In this document: positions 27,748-35,309 of the stretch, piece after piece
Layout: each line of letters opens with the position of its first letter
Numbering within the stretch: position 1 is the stretch's first letter
DNA from: Halanaerobium polyolivorans
GTDB lineage: Bacteria > Bacillota > Halanaerobiia > Halanaerobiales > Halanaerobiaceae
DNA: 64,000 bases
Assembly (NCBI RefSeq): GCF_020711195.1
Contig: NZ_JAJFAT010000012.1
Location: forward strand, 24,025-88,024
Direction: 5' to 3'
Made by a program: the position numbers and the translations under genes
The notes under the pieces: model-generated
Databases searched by the model: none
The model's input: only the letters and a program-made list of their open reading frames with translations
What the model was told of the DNA's origin: nothing

Positions 27748-27776
27748 TTTATAAATAATTAGTAAACTAATGGCAA
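27748..27776 (-). promoter_or_regulatory. Sigma-70-type promoter of the cobalamin operon
   Basis: On the minus strand TTGCCA (27776-27771) and TATAAA (27753-27748) are separated by exactly 17 bases, and the aptamer begins some 15 bases further on. Spacing and position strongly suggest the operon promoter. Confidence 0.7.
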
Positions 27777-27843
27777 GAAAAAAATATTGTCTCTTAATTT
27801 AAATATTCAATACAAGGATTAAATATCCTGCAAAAAGCAGAAA

Positions 27844-28458
27844 TTATTTAAAATTATCGCCACAAAGGAAATTGAGTTTGCTTAAAATAGCGGAATCGGC
27901 AAAGAATTTTATCTCGGTAAGAGAATTGTTTTCAATTTGAAACTGCCAGAACCTATTTGGGGGTACTTCAATTATCTCTGTTAAATAAGTCTTAATAACC
28001 CCTCCATGTGTGACAACAATAATTTTTTCTCCTTTATGTTTTTTTATAATATTATTAAAAAATTTATTTACTCGGTGATTAAATTTACTTACCTCTTCCC
28101 CACCGGGAGGATGATTTTTCAGAGGATCCTCCTTCCAGGCCTTAAATTCTTCAGGGTATTTATTTTCTATTTCTTTAAAGCCAAGACCTTCCCATTCCCC
28201 AAAATTTAATTCTCGTATTTCTTTTGCTTCAATAATTTCTTTACCCATTTCTCTAGCTATAAAACGGGCCGTCTTTTTAGCTCTTTTTAAATCACTACAA
28301 TAAATATGATCATAACTAAGCATTTTTAAAAATTCTGCATTTTTTTTAGAGTTTTTCCGACCTCTCTCATTTAATTCTATATCACTCTGTCCCTGAAAAA
28401 TTAACTTTTTGTTCCACTCTGTTTCTCCATGTCTTATTAAAAGCAGCTCAGTTTTCAA
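27844..28458 (-). CDS. Histidine phosphatase family protein, probable alpha-ribazole phosphatase (CobC-like)
   Basis: A phosphoglycerate-mutase-fold phosphatase with the catalytic LLIRHGETEWN, FQGQSDIELNERG, SDLKRAKKTA, the acid region ELNFGEWEGL and IVVTHGGVIKTYL, the second histidine. In cobalamin synthesis CobC removes the phosphate from alpha-ribazole-5'-phosphate or from AdoCbl-phosphate, and its place just upstream of the cobalamin operon supports that role. A general phosphoglycerate mutase or other phosphatase cannot be excluded. The frame opens at 28533, but GGAGG lies seven bases before TTG 28458, which leaves the normal N-terminus just ahead of the RHG motif (about 204 residues). 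Confidence 0.75.
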   Translation of the reverse strand: MKTELLLIRHGETEWNKKLIFQGQSDIELNERGRKNSKKNAEFLKMLSYDHIYCSDLKRAKKTARFIAREMGKEIIEAKEIRELNFGEWEGLGFKEIENKYPEEFKAWKEDPLKNHPPGGEEVSKFNHRVNKFFNNIIKKHKGEKIIVVTHGGVIKTYLTEIIEVPPNRFWQFQIENNSLTEIKFFADSAILSKLNFLCGDNFK

Positions 28459-28571
28459 AAGCTGTCCTCCTTTATCATCTATAGTTACTTTTAGTTCTTC
28501 ATAATCATAACCAATGCCAAATCTAAAGAGCACTCTCGTCGGAAGTGCCTATCTGAAAATTAATTTTGAAA

Positions 28572-29363
28572 TTAATTGAAAATTCTTTCCAAAAAGCCTC
28601 TTTCTTCTTTAACTTCTATATATAAGGCGGTATTAAAACGTCTTCTATCATATTCCTGGCCCTGATATTCTCCGCTCTTATTTTCATCTGTTAAGTTTGA
28701 AATATGTACCATCCAGCGACCTTCAGTTTCAAGAACAAAGGAAACAAAACCGTCTTCATCACTATTTAAAGACTGGCTCTGTTCTATTGGATCAACAACT
28801 GTTAAAGATTGATCACTGACAGCTTCACCCTCATATATCAACTGTAAAGTAATCTCTTCTCCAGCATTATTATAAAAGCCTTCTTCATTAACAATGTTAA
28901 CTTTAAGCCCTGTTTCTGGAATAGTTATCTTATCAACATCTCCTACAATTAAAGGAGCTTTAGCATTATAATCTCTTAACTGCAGACCATCCCCATCTTC
29001 AGTACCATCCATAACATCTCTAGTGCTGTTAAAAACGATCCAGTAAAGTCCCTGCTCTTCAGGCTGGTAAGCGGCATAATACTTTTTTTCATTAGCTCTA
29101 AAGTCAATATCATTTTTAGAGCCATCTGGAGATATAATAGTTAGGATTCCTTCCTCTAAATTAGTAAAATGAGAATGTTCGGAATCATATGTATCGGGAA
29201 AATGGCCAAAACTAATTTCTATATCTACAGATTCTCCTGTATTAACTTCCTGGGGGAACTCTAACAATATTTCATGTGCTGCTGCTGTTTGAATTGATAA
29301 AGCAACAGCTAATAAAATAGCAAAAATGTATATAAGATTTCTTTTAAAATTTATTTTTTTCAT
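28572..29363 (-). CDS. NikK-like extracytoplasmic protein (DUF4198 type) of an ECF cobalt/nickel transporter
   Basis: The protein has an N-terminal signal segment (hydrophobic residues about 10-28, cleaved near AAAHE), then a beta-rich extracytoplasmic domain with HEILLEFPQ, SFGHFPDTYDSEHSH (histidine-rich, possibly metal-binding) and AAYQPEEQGLYWIVF. DUF4198 proteins accompany nickel/cobalt ECF transporters as the NikK component. It is the last gene of the cbiO-cbiM-cbiQ operon and overlaps the end of the NikL-like gene. ATG 29363 is preferred because GGAGAGG lies upstream at a workable distance, whereas the GTG at 29375 abuts it. The function is inferred from family and context. Confidence 0.7.
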   Translation of the reverse strand: MKKINFKRNLIYIFAILLAVALSIQTAAAHEILLEFPQEVNTGESVDIEISFGHFPDTYDSEHSHFTNLEEGILTIISPDGSKNDIDFRANEKKYYAAYQPEEQGLYWIVFNSTRDVMDGTEDGDGLQLRDYNAKAPLIVGDVDKITIPETGLKVNIVNEEGFYNNAGEEITLQLIYEGEAVSDQSLTVVDPIEQSQSLNSDEDGFVSFVLETEGRWMVHISNLTDENKSGEYQGQEYDRRRFNTALYIEVKEERGFLERIFN

Positions 29364-29364
29364 T

Positions 29365-29814
29365 TTATTGTTCACCTCTCCTGGTTTTTTTGAAAATATA
29401 GTAAAAAGCAGCTATAACTAAAATTAGTAATATTCCTCCCATGGTTCTAAACCAGAGGGGCAAACTATCCATCAGAGACGTCTGCTGGCCCTGACCAAAT
29501 ACCAAAACTGCTCTATGTCCCATTCCATCATCTGCAATCATCTTCTGGGCTTCGGTTTCAGGACTATATTCATAATAGCCTTCTTCATCACTATAACCCT
29601 CTTCAACTATTTCGCCAGCTTCTGTTTCAAGAACAATTTTAACTTCCGAGGCCTGACCGCCATCATCAAAACTAAGCTTAACTAAACCCGCTTCCTCTTC
29701 TTCAATAATCAAACGATGAGCTGAAGCTGTATCAACCTGCAGAAATATTAATGCAATAAATGCTAAAGTAAATATTAAAGCAATATAAGCAGTTTTCTTT
29801 TTAATTTTAATCAA
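29365..29814 (-). CDS. NikL-like small membrane protein of an ECF cobalt/nickel transporter
   Basis: The 149-residue protein has an N-terminal hydrophobic helix (about 9-30), an acidic extracytoplasmic domain starting SAHRLIIEEEE, and a C-terminal helix (about 122-141) followed by a basic tail KKTRRGEQ. This architecture fits NikL, which together with NikK can replace CbiN/NikN in nickel/cobalt ECF transporters. It lies between cbiQ and the NikK-like gene. The domain itself is poorly conserved, so the name is based on topology and position. Confidence 0.65.
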   Translation of the reverse strand: MIKIKKKTAYIALIFTLAFIALIFLQVDTASAHRLIIEEEEAGLVKLSFDDGGQASEVKIVLETEAGEIVEEGYSDEEGYYEYSPETEAQKMIADDGMGHRAVLVFGQGQQTSLMDSLPLWFRTMGGILLILVIAAFYYIFKKTRRGEQ

Positions 29815-29875
29815 CTCCTTCTAATTTTATTAAAATAACAATTTATGAAAATAAAGAAAAAACATTATAATTAAA

Positions 29876-30640
29876 TCAAATTAAAAATCTGGTATCAATT
29901 AAAACAAAACAAAGCAAAATAACTAAAAAACCAACTAAAAAGGTTAGATCTGAGGCTTTTAAATCAAAATCCTGTTTAATATAAATTTTATTGTTAAAAC
30001 CTCTGGCCATCATAGCCTGATAAACCCTCTCTGAACGATCATAACTTTTTATTAAGAGCATTGCAATTAAATAACAATATCCTGTATAAGTTTTAAAACA
30101 AGATTTATTTTCTAAACCTCTAGCTTTAGCAGATCTTATCAATTTAGTTAACTCTTTTTTTAAAACAAAAAGATAACGATAAAGAAAATAAGCCAAATAG
30201 ATCATTTTTTTAGAAAACTTAAAATAATTTAAAGCCTGTAATAAATCTGTTACTTTAGAAGTTGCAAGCAAGGCTATAACAGCTAACATTATGGAATTGG
30301 CTCGCAAACTTATAGTTAAAGCATAATATATTCCTTCAAGTGAAGCCGTTAAAGGACCTATATGCAAAATTGCCTCTCCTTTATAACTAAAAGGAATAAA
30401 TAGCCAGACACTACCTGTGAAAATATTAACTAATATAATACGTTTTAATACTTTTTTAAATTCCAGTCTAGCAATGCTCAGCAAAACTATACTGAGAAAA
30501 AGAGCCTGACCAAGCATCAAAATACTGCTGCTTACAGCAATAATAAGGGCATATAAAAATATTATTATCAACTTAATCCGTGGATCAATTTGATGTAAAA
30601 TCGAATTTCCACTGGCAAAGCTTTCGTTAATTGCCTCCAT
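29876..30640 (-). CDS. cbiQ: ECF transporter transmembrane (T) component CbiQ
   Basis: CbiQ couples the ATPase CbiO to the substrate-specific CbiM. About six hydrophobic helices are visible. The cytoplasmic coupling motif appears as RSAKARGLENK and, nearer the C-terminus, QAMMARGFNNK, both with the Ala-Arg-Gly core. The N-terminus SGNSILHQIDPRIKLI is typical. ATG 30640 is ten bases from AGGA; the alternative GTG at 30649 overlaps that site. The gene follows cbiM by about 35 bases. Confidence 0.92.
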   Translation of the reverse strand: MEAINESFASGNSILHQIDPRIKLIIIFLYALIIAVSSSILMLGQALFLSIVLLSIARLEFKKVLKRIILVNIFTGSVWLFIPFSYKGEAILHIGPLTASLEGIYYALTISLRANSIMLAVIALLATSKVTDLLQALNYFKFSKKMIYLAYFLYRYLFVLKKELTKLIRSAKARGLENKSCFKTYTGYCYLIAMLLIKSYDRSERVYQAMMARGFNNKIYIKQDFDLKASDLTFLVGFLVILLCFVLIDTRFLI

Positions 30641-30675
30641 TTTAATCACATCCTTTAATTCTACAGTTACTTTTT

Positions 30676-31284
30676 CTAATTAATTCTTAATATTTCAGGT
30701 TTGTTTTTTAATAAAAAAGAGATAATTACAGCTGTTAAGCTGCCTTCTAATAGAGCTAGAGGAATATAAGATAATGAAATTACTATTGCTAATTCCCTAA
30801 ATGATCCCTCTGTTATTATAAGCGCTGACATCAATAACAGAGCAGAACCAAGTACTGCAATAAAACCTGCTCCAAAGCCTGCAATAATTATTTTTTTTCC
30901 TTCTTTAGCTCTGCTTCCTGCTGTAATTCTAAAAAGCAAAAATGCTAAAAAGCCTGGTAAAGCTGTCAAAATAGTATTTACACCAATCACTGTTAAACCT
31001 CCAAACTGAAATAAGACTGCCTGTAAAAATAATACCAACAAAAAAACAGGAAAAATCTTCCACCCTAAAATCACACCACCAAATCCATTTAGAATTAAAT
31101 GAACAGAAGTAGGTCCTAAAGGAAGATGAAGCAAAGAAGCAACAAAAAGAGCAGCTGATACTATTGCAGTCTTAGGAATATCTTCTTCATCCAATTTTTT
31201 AAGTCCATATGCTGATCCAACTGCAGCCCCGGCTGCTCCAGCTGCTAAAACAGGAGCTGAAAGAACACCTTCGGCTATATGCAT
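30676..31284 (-). CDS. cbiM: ECF cobalt transporter substrate-specific component CbiM
   Basis: CbiM binds Co2+ (or Ni2+) through its N-terminal amino group and His2. The protein begins MHIAEGVLSAPVL, the required metal-binding N-terminus, and includes LHLPLGPTSVHLILNGFGG with conserved histidines. Multiple hydrophobic helices span its 202 residues. GGAGG precedes the ATG. NikM and CbiM are hard to separate by sequence; the cobalamin riboswitch upstream of the operon favours cobalt. Confidence 0.93.
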   Translation of the reverse strand: MHIAEGVLSAPVLAAGAAGAAVGSAYGLKKLDEEDIPKTAIVSAALFVASLLHLPLGPTSVHLILNGFGGVILGWKIFPVFLLVLFLQAVLFQFGGLTVIGVNTILTALPGFLAFLLFRITAGSRAKEGKKIIIAGFGAGFIAVLGSALLLMSALIITEGSFRELAIVISLSYIPLALLEGSLTAVIISFLLKNKPEILRIN

Positions 31285-31304
31285 TTTAAAACCTCCTAAA
31301 AAAA

Positions 31305-32132
31305 TTATTTTTTATTTATATATTCATGAATTCTAGCTTGAGCTTCTTTTGTATTTAAAGGCAAAGGACTGCTGTTAAGCTCAGGAAAATCACAAACAAT
31401 CTGGCTTGCAGTACTTAAGCTGAGATTTGCCCTGGTTAGTAAAGATTTATTTTGAAGAAGCTCTCTTTTGCCTTGAGCCAATAATTTACCATCTTTTAAA
31501 ATCAAGAGGTTTTCAGCCCATTGAGCTGCAAAATCTATGTCATGACTGACAATTATAAGGGTTTTACCTGCCTCATGTAATTTATTTAAAATAGAAATCA
31601 AATTATCTTTTCCAGCTGGATCGAGAGCAGCTAATGGTTCATCAAAAACCATAATTTCAGGATCTACAGCTAAAACTCCGGCAATAGCAACTTTTTTCTT
31701 CTGACCATAACTTAATTTGTAGGGAGCCTTATCTCTTAAATTAAAAATATTGAGTTTTTTTAAAACTTTTTCAATAGCCTTATCAACTTCATCTTGAGGA
31801 ACCCTATTAAAATTTGTTAAACCAAAGGCTATATCCTCATAAACTGTTGGGCAGAAAACCTGATCATCAGGATCCTGCATAATTAAACCTACATTTTCTC
31901 GAATCCAGGCTTTATTTTTTTCATTAATGTACTGATTAGCTATTTTCAGTTCTCCCTCTTGAGGAAAAATCAAGGCATTTAAGTGGAACATTAATGTTGT
32001 CTTGCCGGCTCCATTAGGACCTAGCACAACTGTTTTACTACCTTTGTTAATTTGAAAAGAAATTTCTTTAAGAGCCTTAGTACCATCATCATAACTATAT
32101 GTTAAATTTTTTACTTCAATAATTGGCTGCAA
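31305..32132 (-). CDS. cbiO: ECF cobalt transporter ATPase CbiO
   Basis: An energy-coupling ABC ATPase of 275 residues with Walker A VVLGPNGAGKTTLMFHLN (about 35-52), the Q-loop LIMQDPDDQVFCPTV, signature LSYGQKKKVAIAG, Walker B IMVFDEPLAALDP and the switch histidine in IIVSHDID. These are typical of CbiO/EcfA. The start is TTG at 32132 with GAGGTG upstream. It is the first gene behind riboswitch 3. Confidence 0.94.
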   Translation of the reverse strand: MQPIIEVKNLTYSYDDGTKALKEISFQINKGSKTVVLGPNGAGKTTLMFHLNALIFPQEGELKIANQYINEKNKAWIRENVGLIMQDPDDQVFCPTVYEDIAFGLTNFNRVPQDEVDKAIEKVLKKLNIFNLRDKAPYKLSYGQKKKVAIAGVLAVDPEIMVFDEPLAALDPAGKDNLISILNKLHEAGKTLIIVSHDIDFAAQWAENLLILKDGKLLAQGKRELLQNKSLLTRANLSLSTASQIVCDFPELNSSPLPLNTKEAQARIHEYINKK

Positions 32133-32164
32133 ATAATCACCTCAAATCTATAATTAAATTAAAT

Positions 32165-32195
32165 AAAAAAATCTGACCTCAATAGTAAGATCAGA
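32165..32195 (-). terminator. Intrinsic terminator of cobalamin riboswitch 3
   Basis: The minus strand has a stem between 32195 and 32172 (five perfect pairs TCTGA/TCAGA extended by four more, two of them G-T) with a five-base loop, followed by T residues to 32165. It lies directly before cbiO and after the aptamer. Confidence 0.75.
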
Positions 32196-32226
32196 TACAG
32201 ATAACAGCCGGACTTAAAATATAAAA

Positions 32227-32249
32227 CCTCAATCCACAGTAGATTGAGG
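32227..32249 (-). promoter_or_regulatory. Second hairpin in the riboswitch 3 expression platform
   Basis: A perfect 8-bp stem (CCTCAATC/GATTGAGG with a seven-base loop) lies between the aptamer and the terminator and is followed on the minus strand by TTTTATATTTT. It may be a second terminator or a competing folding element. Confidence 0.5.
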
Positions 32250-32311
32250 GAGTTTGAACATCCAGCTAATCACCTACCTTCCTTGCCATCGAAGATATAG
32301 CAGGTATAATA

Positions 32312-32480
32312 AACAGGTAGGTCTCCTGACTTCTGACATTTGAACTTAACCTTCCCTGAGTTTAAGGCTCAAGTGGTATTTAATAGTCCAAACTTAATTA
32401 TCAGTTACAGTGGCGGGCCCGTTCAGGATTTACACCTGATTCCCTATTATCCTCTGACTGTGGTCAGAGGCACCTGTTAA
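32312..32480 (-). promoter_or_regulatory. Cobalamin riboswitch 3 (upstream of the cobalt ECF transporter)
   Basis: The minus strand has the GGGAATCAGGTG element, the CCCGCCACTGTAACTG core and the B12-box GTCAGGAGACCTACC. It precedes cbiO and is followed by terminator-like hairpins. Control of the transporter by cobalamin argues that the transported metal is cobalt. Confidence 0.95.
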
Positions 32481-32507
32481 TTATATATTTAGTTTTATTG
32501 TCCTCAA
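32480..32507 (-). promoter_or_regulatory. Sigma-70-type promoter of the cobalt transporter operon
   Basis: On the minus strand TTGAGG (32507-32502) and TATAAT (32485-32480) are 16 bases apart, immediately upstream of the aptamer. Confidence 0.65.
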
Positions 32508-32809
32508 TATGTAATATTCTTCATTAAAATAATAATTCCTGCCTGCAATTTTAATTTATTAGAATTTTTAAAAATTTTGCAACTAGTTCTATAGATCACA
32601 AAATTGATAAAAACTCTTTATTTTTAAACATTCTTGACTATTCTTTTTCATTATAAAAAGAATATAATAATATTTCTAAATTATAATTATTGGAGTTCAT
32701 CCAAAAAACAAGCACATCCGGTTTTCTGCCGATAAATCCTATAACAAATATTAACTAGAAAAAAAGGAGTAATGCCCAATTTTCTCGAAATCAATAATAG
32801 AATTAAAAA
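32508..32809. other. AT-rich non-coding spacer between the cobalt operon and the insertion sequence
   Basis: About 300 bases with no convincing gene. A 61-codon frame here crosses the left end of the insertion sequence and has no family features. I see no RNA gene or further hairpin terminator. Confidence 0.5.
32802..32809. repeat. Target-site duplication, left copy
   Basis: ATTAAAAA directly abuts the left end of the insertion sequence and is repeated exactly at 34525-34532 on the other side. The 8-bp size is typical of IS6-type transposition. The AT-rich sequence makes chance agreement possible. Confidence 0.65.
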
Positions 32810-34524
32810 GATAACGTCAAATAAAATATGATAGTTACCATAAAATGTAAGCAAATAGTAATAGAGAACCACTAATTATGATTATAATGAAAATGATAGA
32901 AAAGTCAAAAGTTTGAAGTTGTAAATAATTCTAAAAAATGGTATTTGGTAATTATAAATATCCAAAAGAATTTAGTCTGTTTTTCAAAAAACTATCTATT
33001 TACTGATCAGTTTTGCTGATCCACTTGATGAGATGAGCCCAGGATTCAATAGGTTGACCTCTTGAGCCCTCTACTATCAGCGGTGGTTTATCATCAAAAG
33101 AACTATGAGGTTTTAAATAGTTGAAATAAAGCTGATATAGAGTGATATGTGAAAGAGCACCATCAAAAGAACTAAAGCTTTTATGACGCTTGTAATGAGC
33201 TTTATAAGTACCGAAAAACCTTTCGATGATGTTTTTATAGGGTCTGTAGACTTCATCTGAATTATCATAATCAGTAAAAAGGCCTTTGACCTGTCGGTGA
33301 TCTATATCAGTTTTAAAAAAGATTTTGGCAGCATGCACAGCAGCTCTATAAATTGGAGCCATATCTGAAACTAAGACAAAATCTTGACACTGGTATTGGT
33401 CAATAATTCTTTTGAGGATGGTAATTGCTCCTTTAGCATCTCTGTGTTCAGAGAGATGCTGAGCAATAACACAGCCATTTTTACCATCGATGGCGGTAAA
33501 GAGATAATGCCAGCTGCCTTTGATTTTAACATATGTTTCATCAACAGCAACAATACCAGATAAAGGGAGATCAAGGTCATTGATCTTAGGACCAAGTCTG
33601 TAGGCTAAAGAGACAGTCCAGTTCTGAATGGTTTGAGCTGAAGGTGAAACATCATAAGCAAGCTTAAGAGCTCTTTTAGTCTGTCTTAAAGAAAGTCCAA
33701 GGCCGACATAAAAGTCCATAGCTTTGGAGATGATAAAGTTTCCATAGTGAGAGTGATCAAGATTAACAGGTTTTTTATCAGGCCTTGAAACTTCAAGATC
33801 ATCGACATCAAAGTCATAAGCTCTATAGCGATAACGCTTATGTTCATTTTGCCATTTGTCACATTCATCATTGCGGCATTTATACTTGGTAAAATGCTTG
33901 CGTTCCTTTTCTTTAGAAAGAGCGTAGCCGCAAAAAGGGCAGCGGTAGGTGGGATGGTTCTTGGGTCTTTCATTAGGGTTTTCAGGAGCCCACTGATGAT
34001 TACAGACTTTACATTGGAACTTTTGATAACCATCTGAATCATGGCCAAAACTGTAGAGATATTCTTTTGGAGCGCCGCATTTAGAGCATCCTTCAACATC
34101 TACAGTTAAGGGTTTGCGTCTGTTAACTGGTTTGATTGATTCACCTTTTTCTCTGGCTTCAGCTATAATTTCCTGATAATCAGGATTATTATACTCGATA
34201 TCAGGTAGTGGATCATCAAAACTGTTGAATTTGGTATAACTAGCATCAAGTTTTTTCTTGGGTACAAAGTCAACGTGAAAAAGCACTGAAAAATAGAGAT
34301 AGATATTAACGATAATTTTCATGATAAATTCAAGCAGGAAATTAGTTGTTTTTCGAGAAATCATAACTTAGGATCCCTTCCTTTCTGGGTGTAGTAGGTT
34401 GTGACTTCTCAATTACTATTTACGAGCTCAGGGGGAGGGATTCCTGCATTTTATATAGATTCCTAACCTGACAACTATGATAACTATTTATATTTTTAAA
34501 AAAACATTTAGATTTGACGTTACG
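32810..34524 (-). mobile_element. Insertion sequence of about 1.7 kb with an intact DDE transposase
   Basis: The element is bounded by imperfect inverted ends (11 identical bases TAACGTCAAAT at positions 3-13 from each edge) and flanked by an 8-bp direct repeat. It holds one full transposase gene on the minus strand, with about 190 and 160 bases of non-coding DNA at its ends. The 24 terminal bases of its right end recur exactly at 59481-59504. An intact gene and clean ends suggest recent activity. Confidence 0.8.
33000..34364 (-). CDS. DDE transposase with N-terminal zinc-ribbon region
   Basis: The 454-residue protein has two N-terminal zinc-ribbon-like Cys motifs, CSKCGAPKEY with CKVCNHQWAP and CPFCGYALS with CRNDECDKW, then a DDE/RNase H-like catalytic domain. 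The catalytic acids are probably in IVAVDETYVKIKGSWHYLF, VLVSDMAPIYRAAV and NIIERFFGTYKAHYKRH. The domain resembles the IS6/IS240 group, but the protein is about twice the usual IS6 length, so I leave the family open. AGGAAGG stands 11 bases before the ATG at 34364. No frameshift or stop interrupts it. Confidence 0.88.
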   Translation of the reverse strand: MISRKTTNFLLEFIMKIIVNIYLYFSVLFHVDFVPKKKLDASYTKFNSFDDPLPDIEYNNPDYQEIIAEAREKGESIKPVNRRKPLTVDVEGCSKCGAPKEYLYSFGHDSDGYQKFQCKVCNHQWAPENPNERPKNHPTYRCPFCGYALSKEKERKHFTKYKCRNDECDKWQNEHKRYRYRAYDFDVDDLEVSRPDKKPVNLDHSHYGNFIISKAMDFYVGLGLSLRQTKRALKLAYDVSPSAQTIQNWTVSLAYRLGPKINDLDLPLSGIVAVDETYVKIKGSWHYLFTAIDGKNGCVIAQHLSEHRDAKGAITILKRIIDQYQCQDFVLVSDMAPIYRAAVHAAKIFFKTDIDHRQVKGLFTDYDNSDEVYRPYKNIIERFFGTYKAHYKRHKSFSSFDGALSHITLYQLYFNYLKPHSSFDDKPPLIVEGSRGQPIESWAHLIKWISKTDQ

Positions 34525-34532
34525 ATTAAAAA
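34525..34532. repeat. Target-site duplication, right copy
   Basis: Exact copy of the ATTAAAAA at 32802-32809, directly outside the right end of the insertion sequence. It lies immediately before the Shine-Dalgarno of the TspO-like gene. Confidence 0.65.
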
Positions 34533-34547
34533 TTAAGGAGGAAAATT

Positions 34548-35309
34548 ATGAAAAGTAAAATTACTTTTGCTAAAGTTGCCAACAGTATTGCTTTCTTTTT
34601 AACAATTCTTATTAATTTTTTAGCAAACTATCTACCAATAAATAATATATCTACAGGAGAAGTTTCTGCAAATTATCAAAACCCCTTTACACCAGCCGGT
34701 TTTACCTTTTCTATCTGGGGGTTAATTTATCTTCTCTTATTATTATTTATAATTTACCAATTTTCAAACAATGGTGAAATAAAAGAAAAATTTTCGCCTG
34801 GCCCTTATTTTGTTTTAGCCTCACTGGCCAATATAACCTGGTTATTTCTCTGGCATTATCATTATATTTACCTTTCAATGCTGGTTATATTAATTTTACC
34901 TTTATCTTTATTTCAAATTTTTAAAAGAATCCATAATTACAGTAATTATTCAGTTAAAGAATATCTTGCTATAAAACTACCTTTCAGTATTTATACTGCC
35001 TGGGTATTTATTGCATCTCTTGCTAATTTAATGGTTAGTTTAGTATATTTTAAATCTGATTGGCCTGCTAATTTTTTAGTTATTTCAACTATTGCAGCTA
35101 TTTTACTGGGATTATATCTGACAATAATTATTTTAGATAAATATCAAAATATTGCATTTTCTTTAGTTATTGTCTGGGCATATTCAGGAATTATTGCCGC
35201 TCAATTATCTAGCCATCAGTCTGCCTTAGTTGTTATTACTACAGCAGTCCTATCTATAATCATAATTACAGTAAAAATAATAGCACTAATTTTTAATAAT
35301 TTTAGTTAA
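34548..35309 (+). CDS. TspO/MBR-like tryptophan-rich membrane protein
   Basis: A 253-residue polytopic membrane protein with about seven hydrophobic helices and the motif [19 protein letters not shown], which is characteristic of the tryptophan-rich sensory protein relatives of TspO. TspO proteins bind porphyrins, so a link to the surrounding tetrapyrrole genes is possible but unproven. The Shine-Dalgarno AAGGAGG is seven bases from the ATG. The insertion sequence ends only 23 bases upstream, so the native promoter has been displaced. It converges with the FmdE-like gene; the two overlap by four bases. Confidence 0.8.
   Translation: MKSKITFAKVANSIAFFLTILINFLANYLPINNISTGEVSANYQNPFTPAGFTFSIWGLIYLLLLLFIIYQFSNNGEIKEKFSPGPYFVLASLANITWLFLWHYHYIYLSMLVILILPLSLFQIFKRIHNYSNYSVKEYLAIKLPFSIYTAWVFIASLANLMVSLVYFKSDWPANFLVISTIAAILLGLYLTIIILDKYQNIAFSLVIVWAYSGIIAAQLSSHQSALVVITTAVLSIIIITVKIIALIFNNFS

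Noticed and set aside
32687..32872. 61-residue minus-strand frame with hydrophobic stretches
   Set aside because: It crosses the left boundary of the insertion sequence, has no recognisable family and no Shine-Dalgarno, and its composition reflects AT-rich DNA.
33371..34099. Additional frames inside the transposase gene
   Set aside because: They overlap the intact transposase in other frames and show no domain; no sign of a two-frame transposase.
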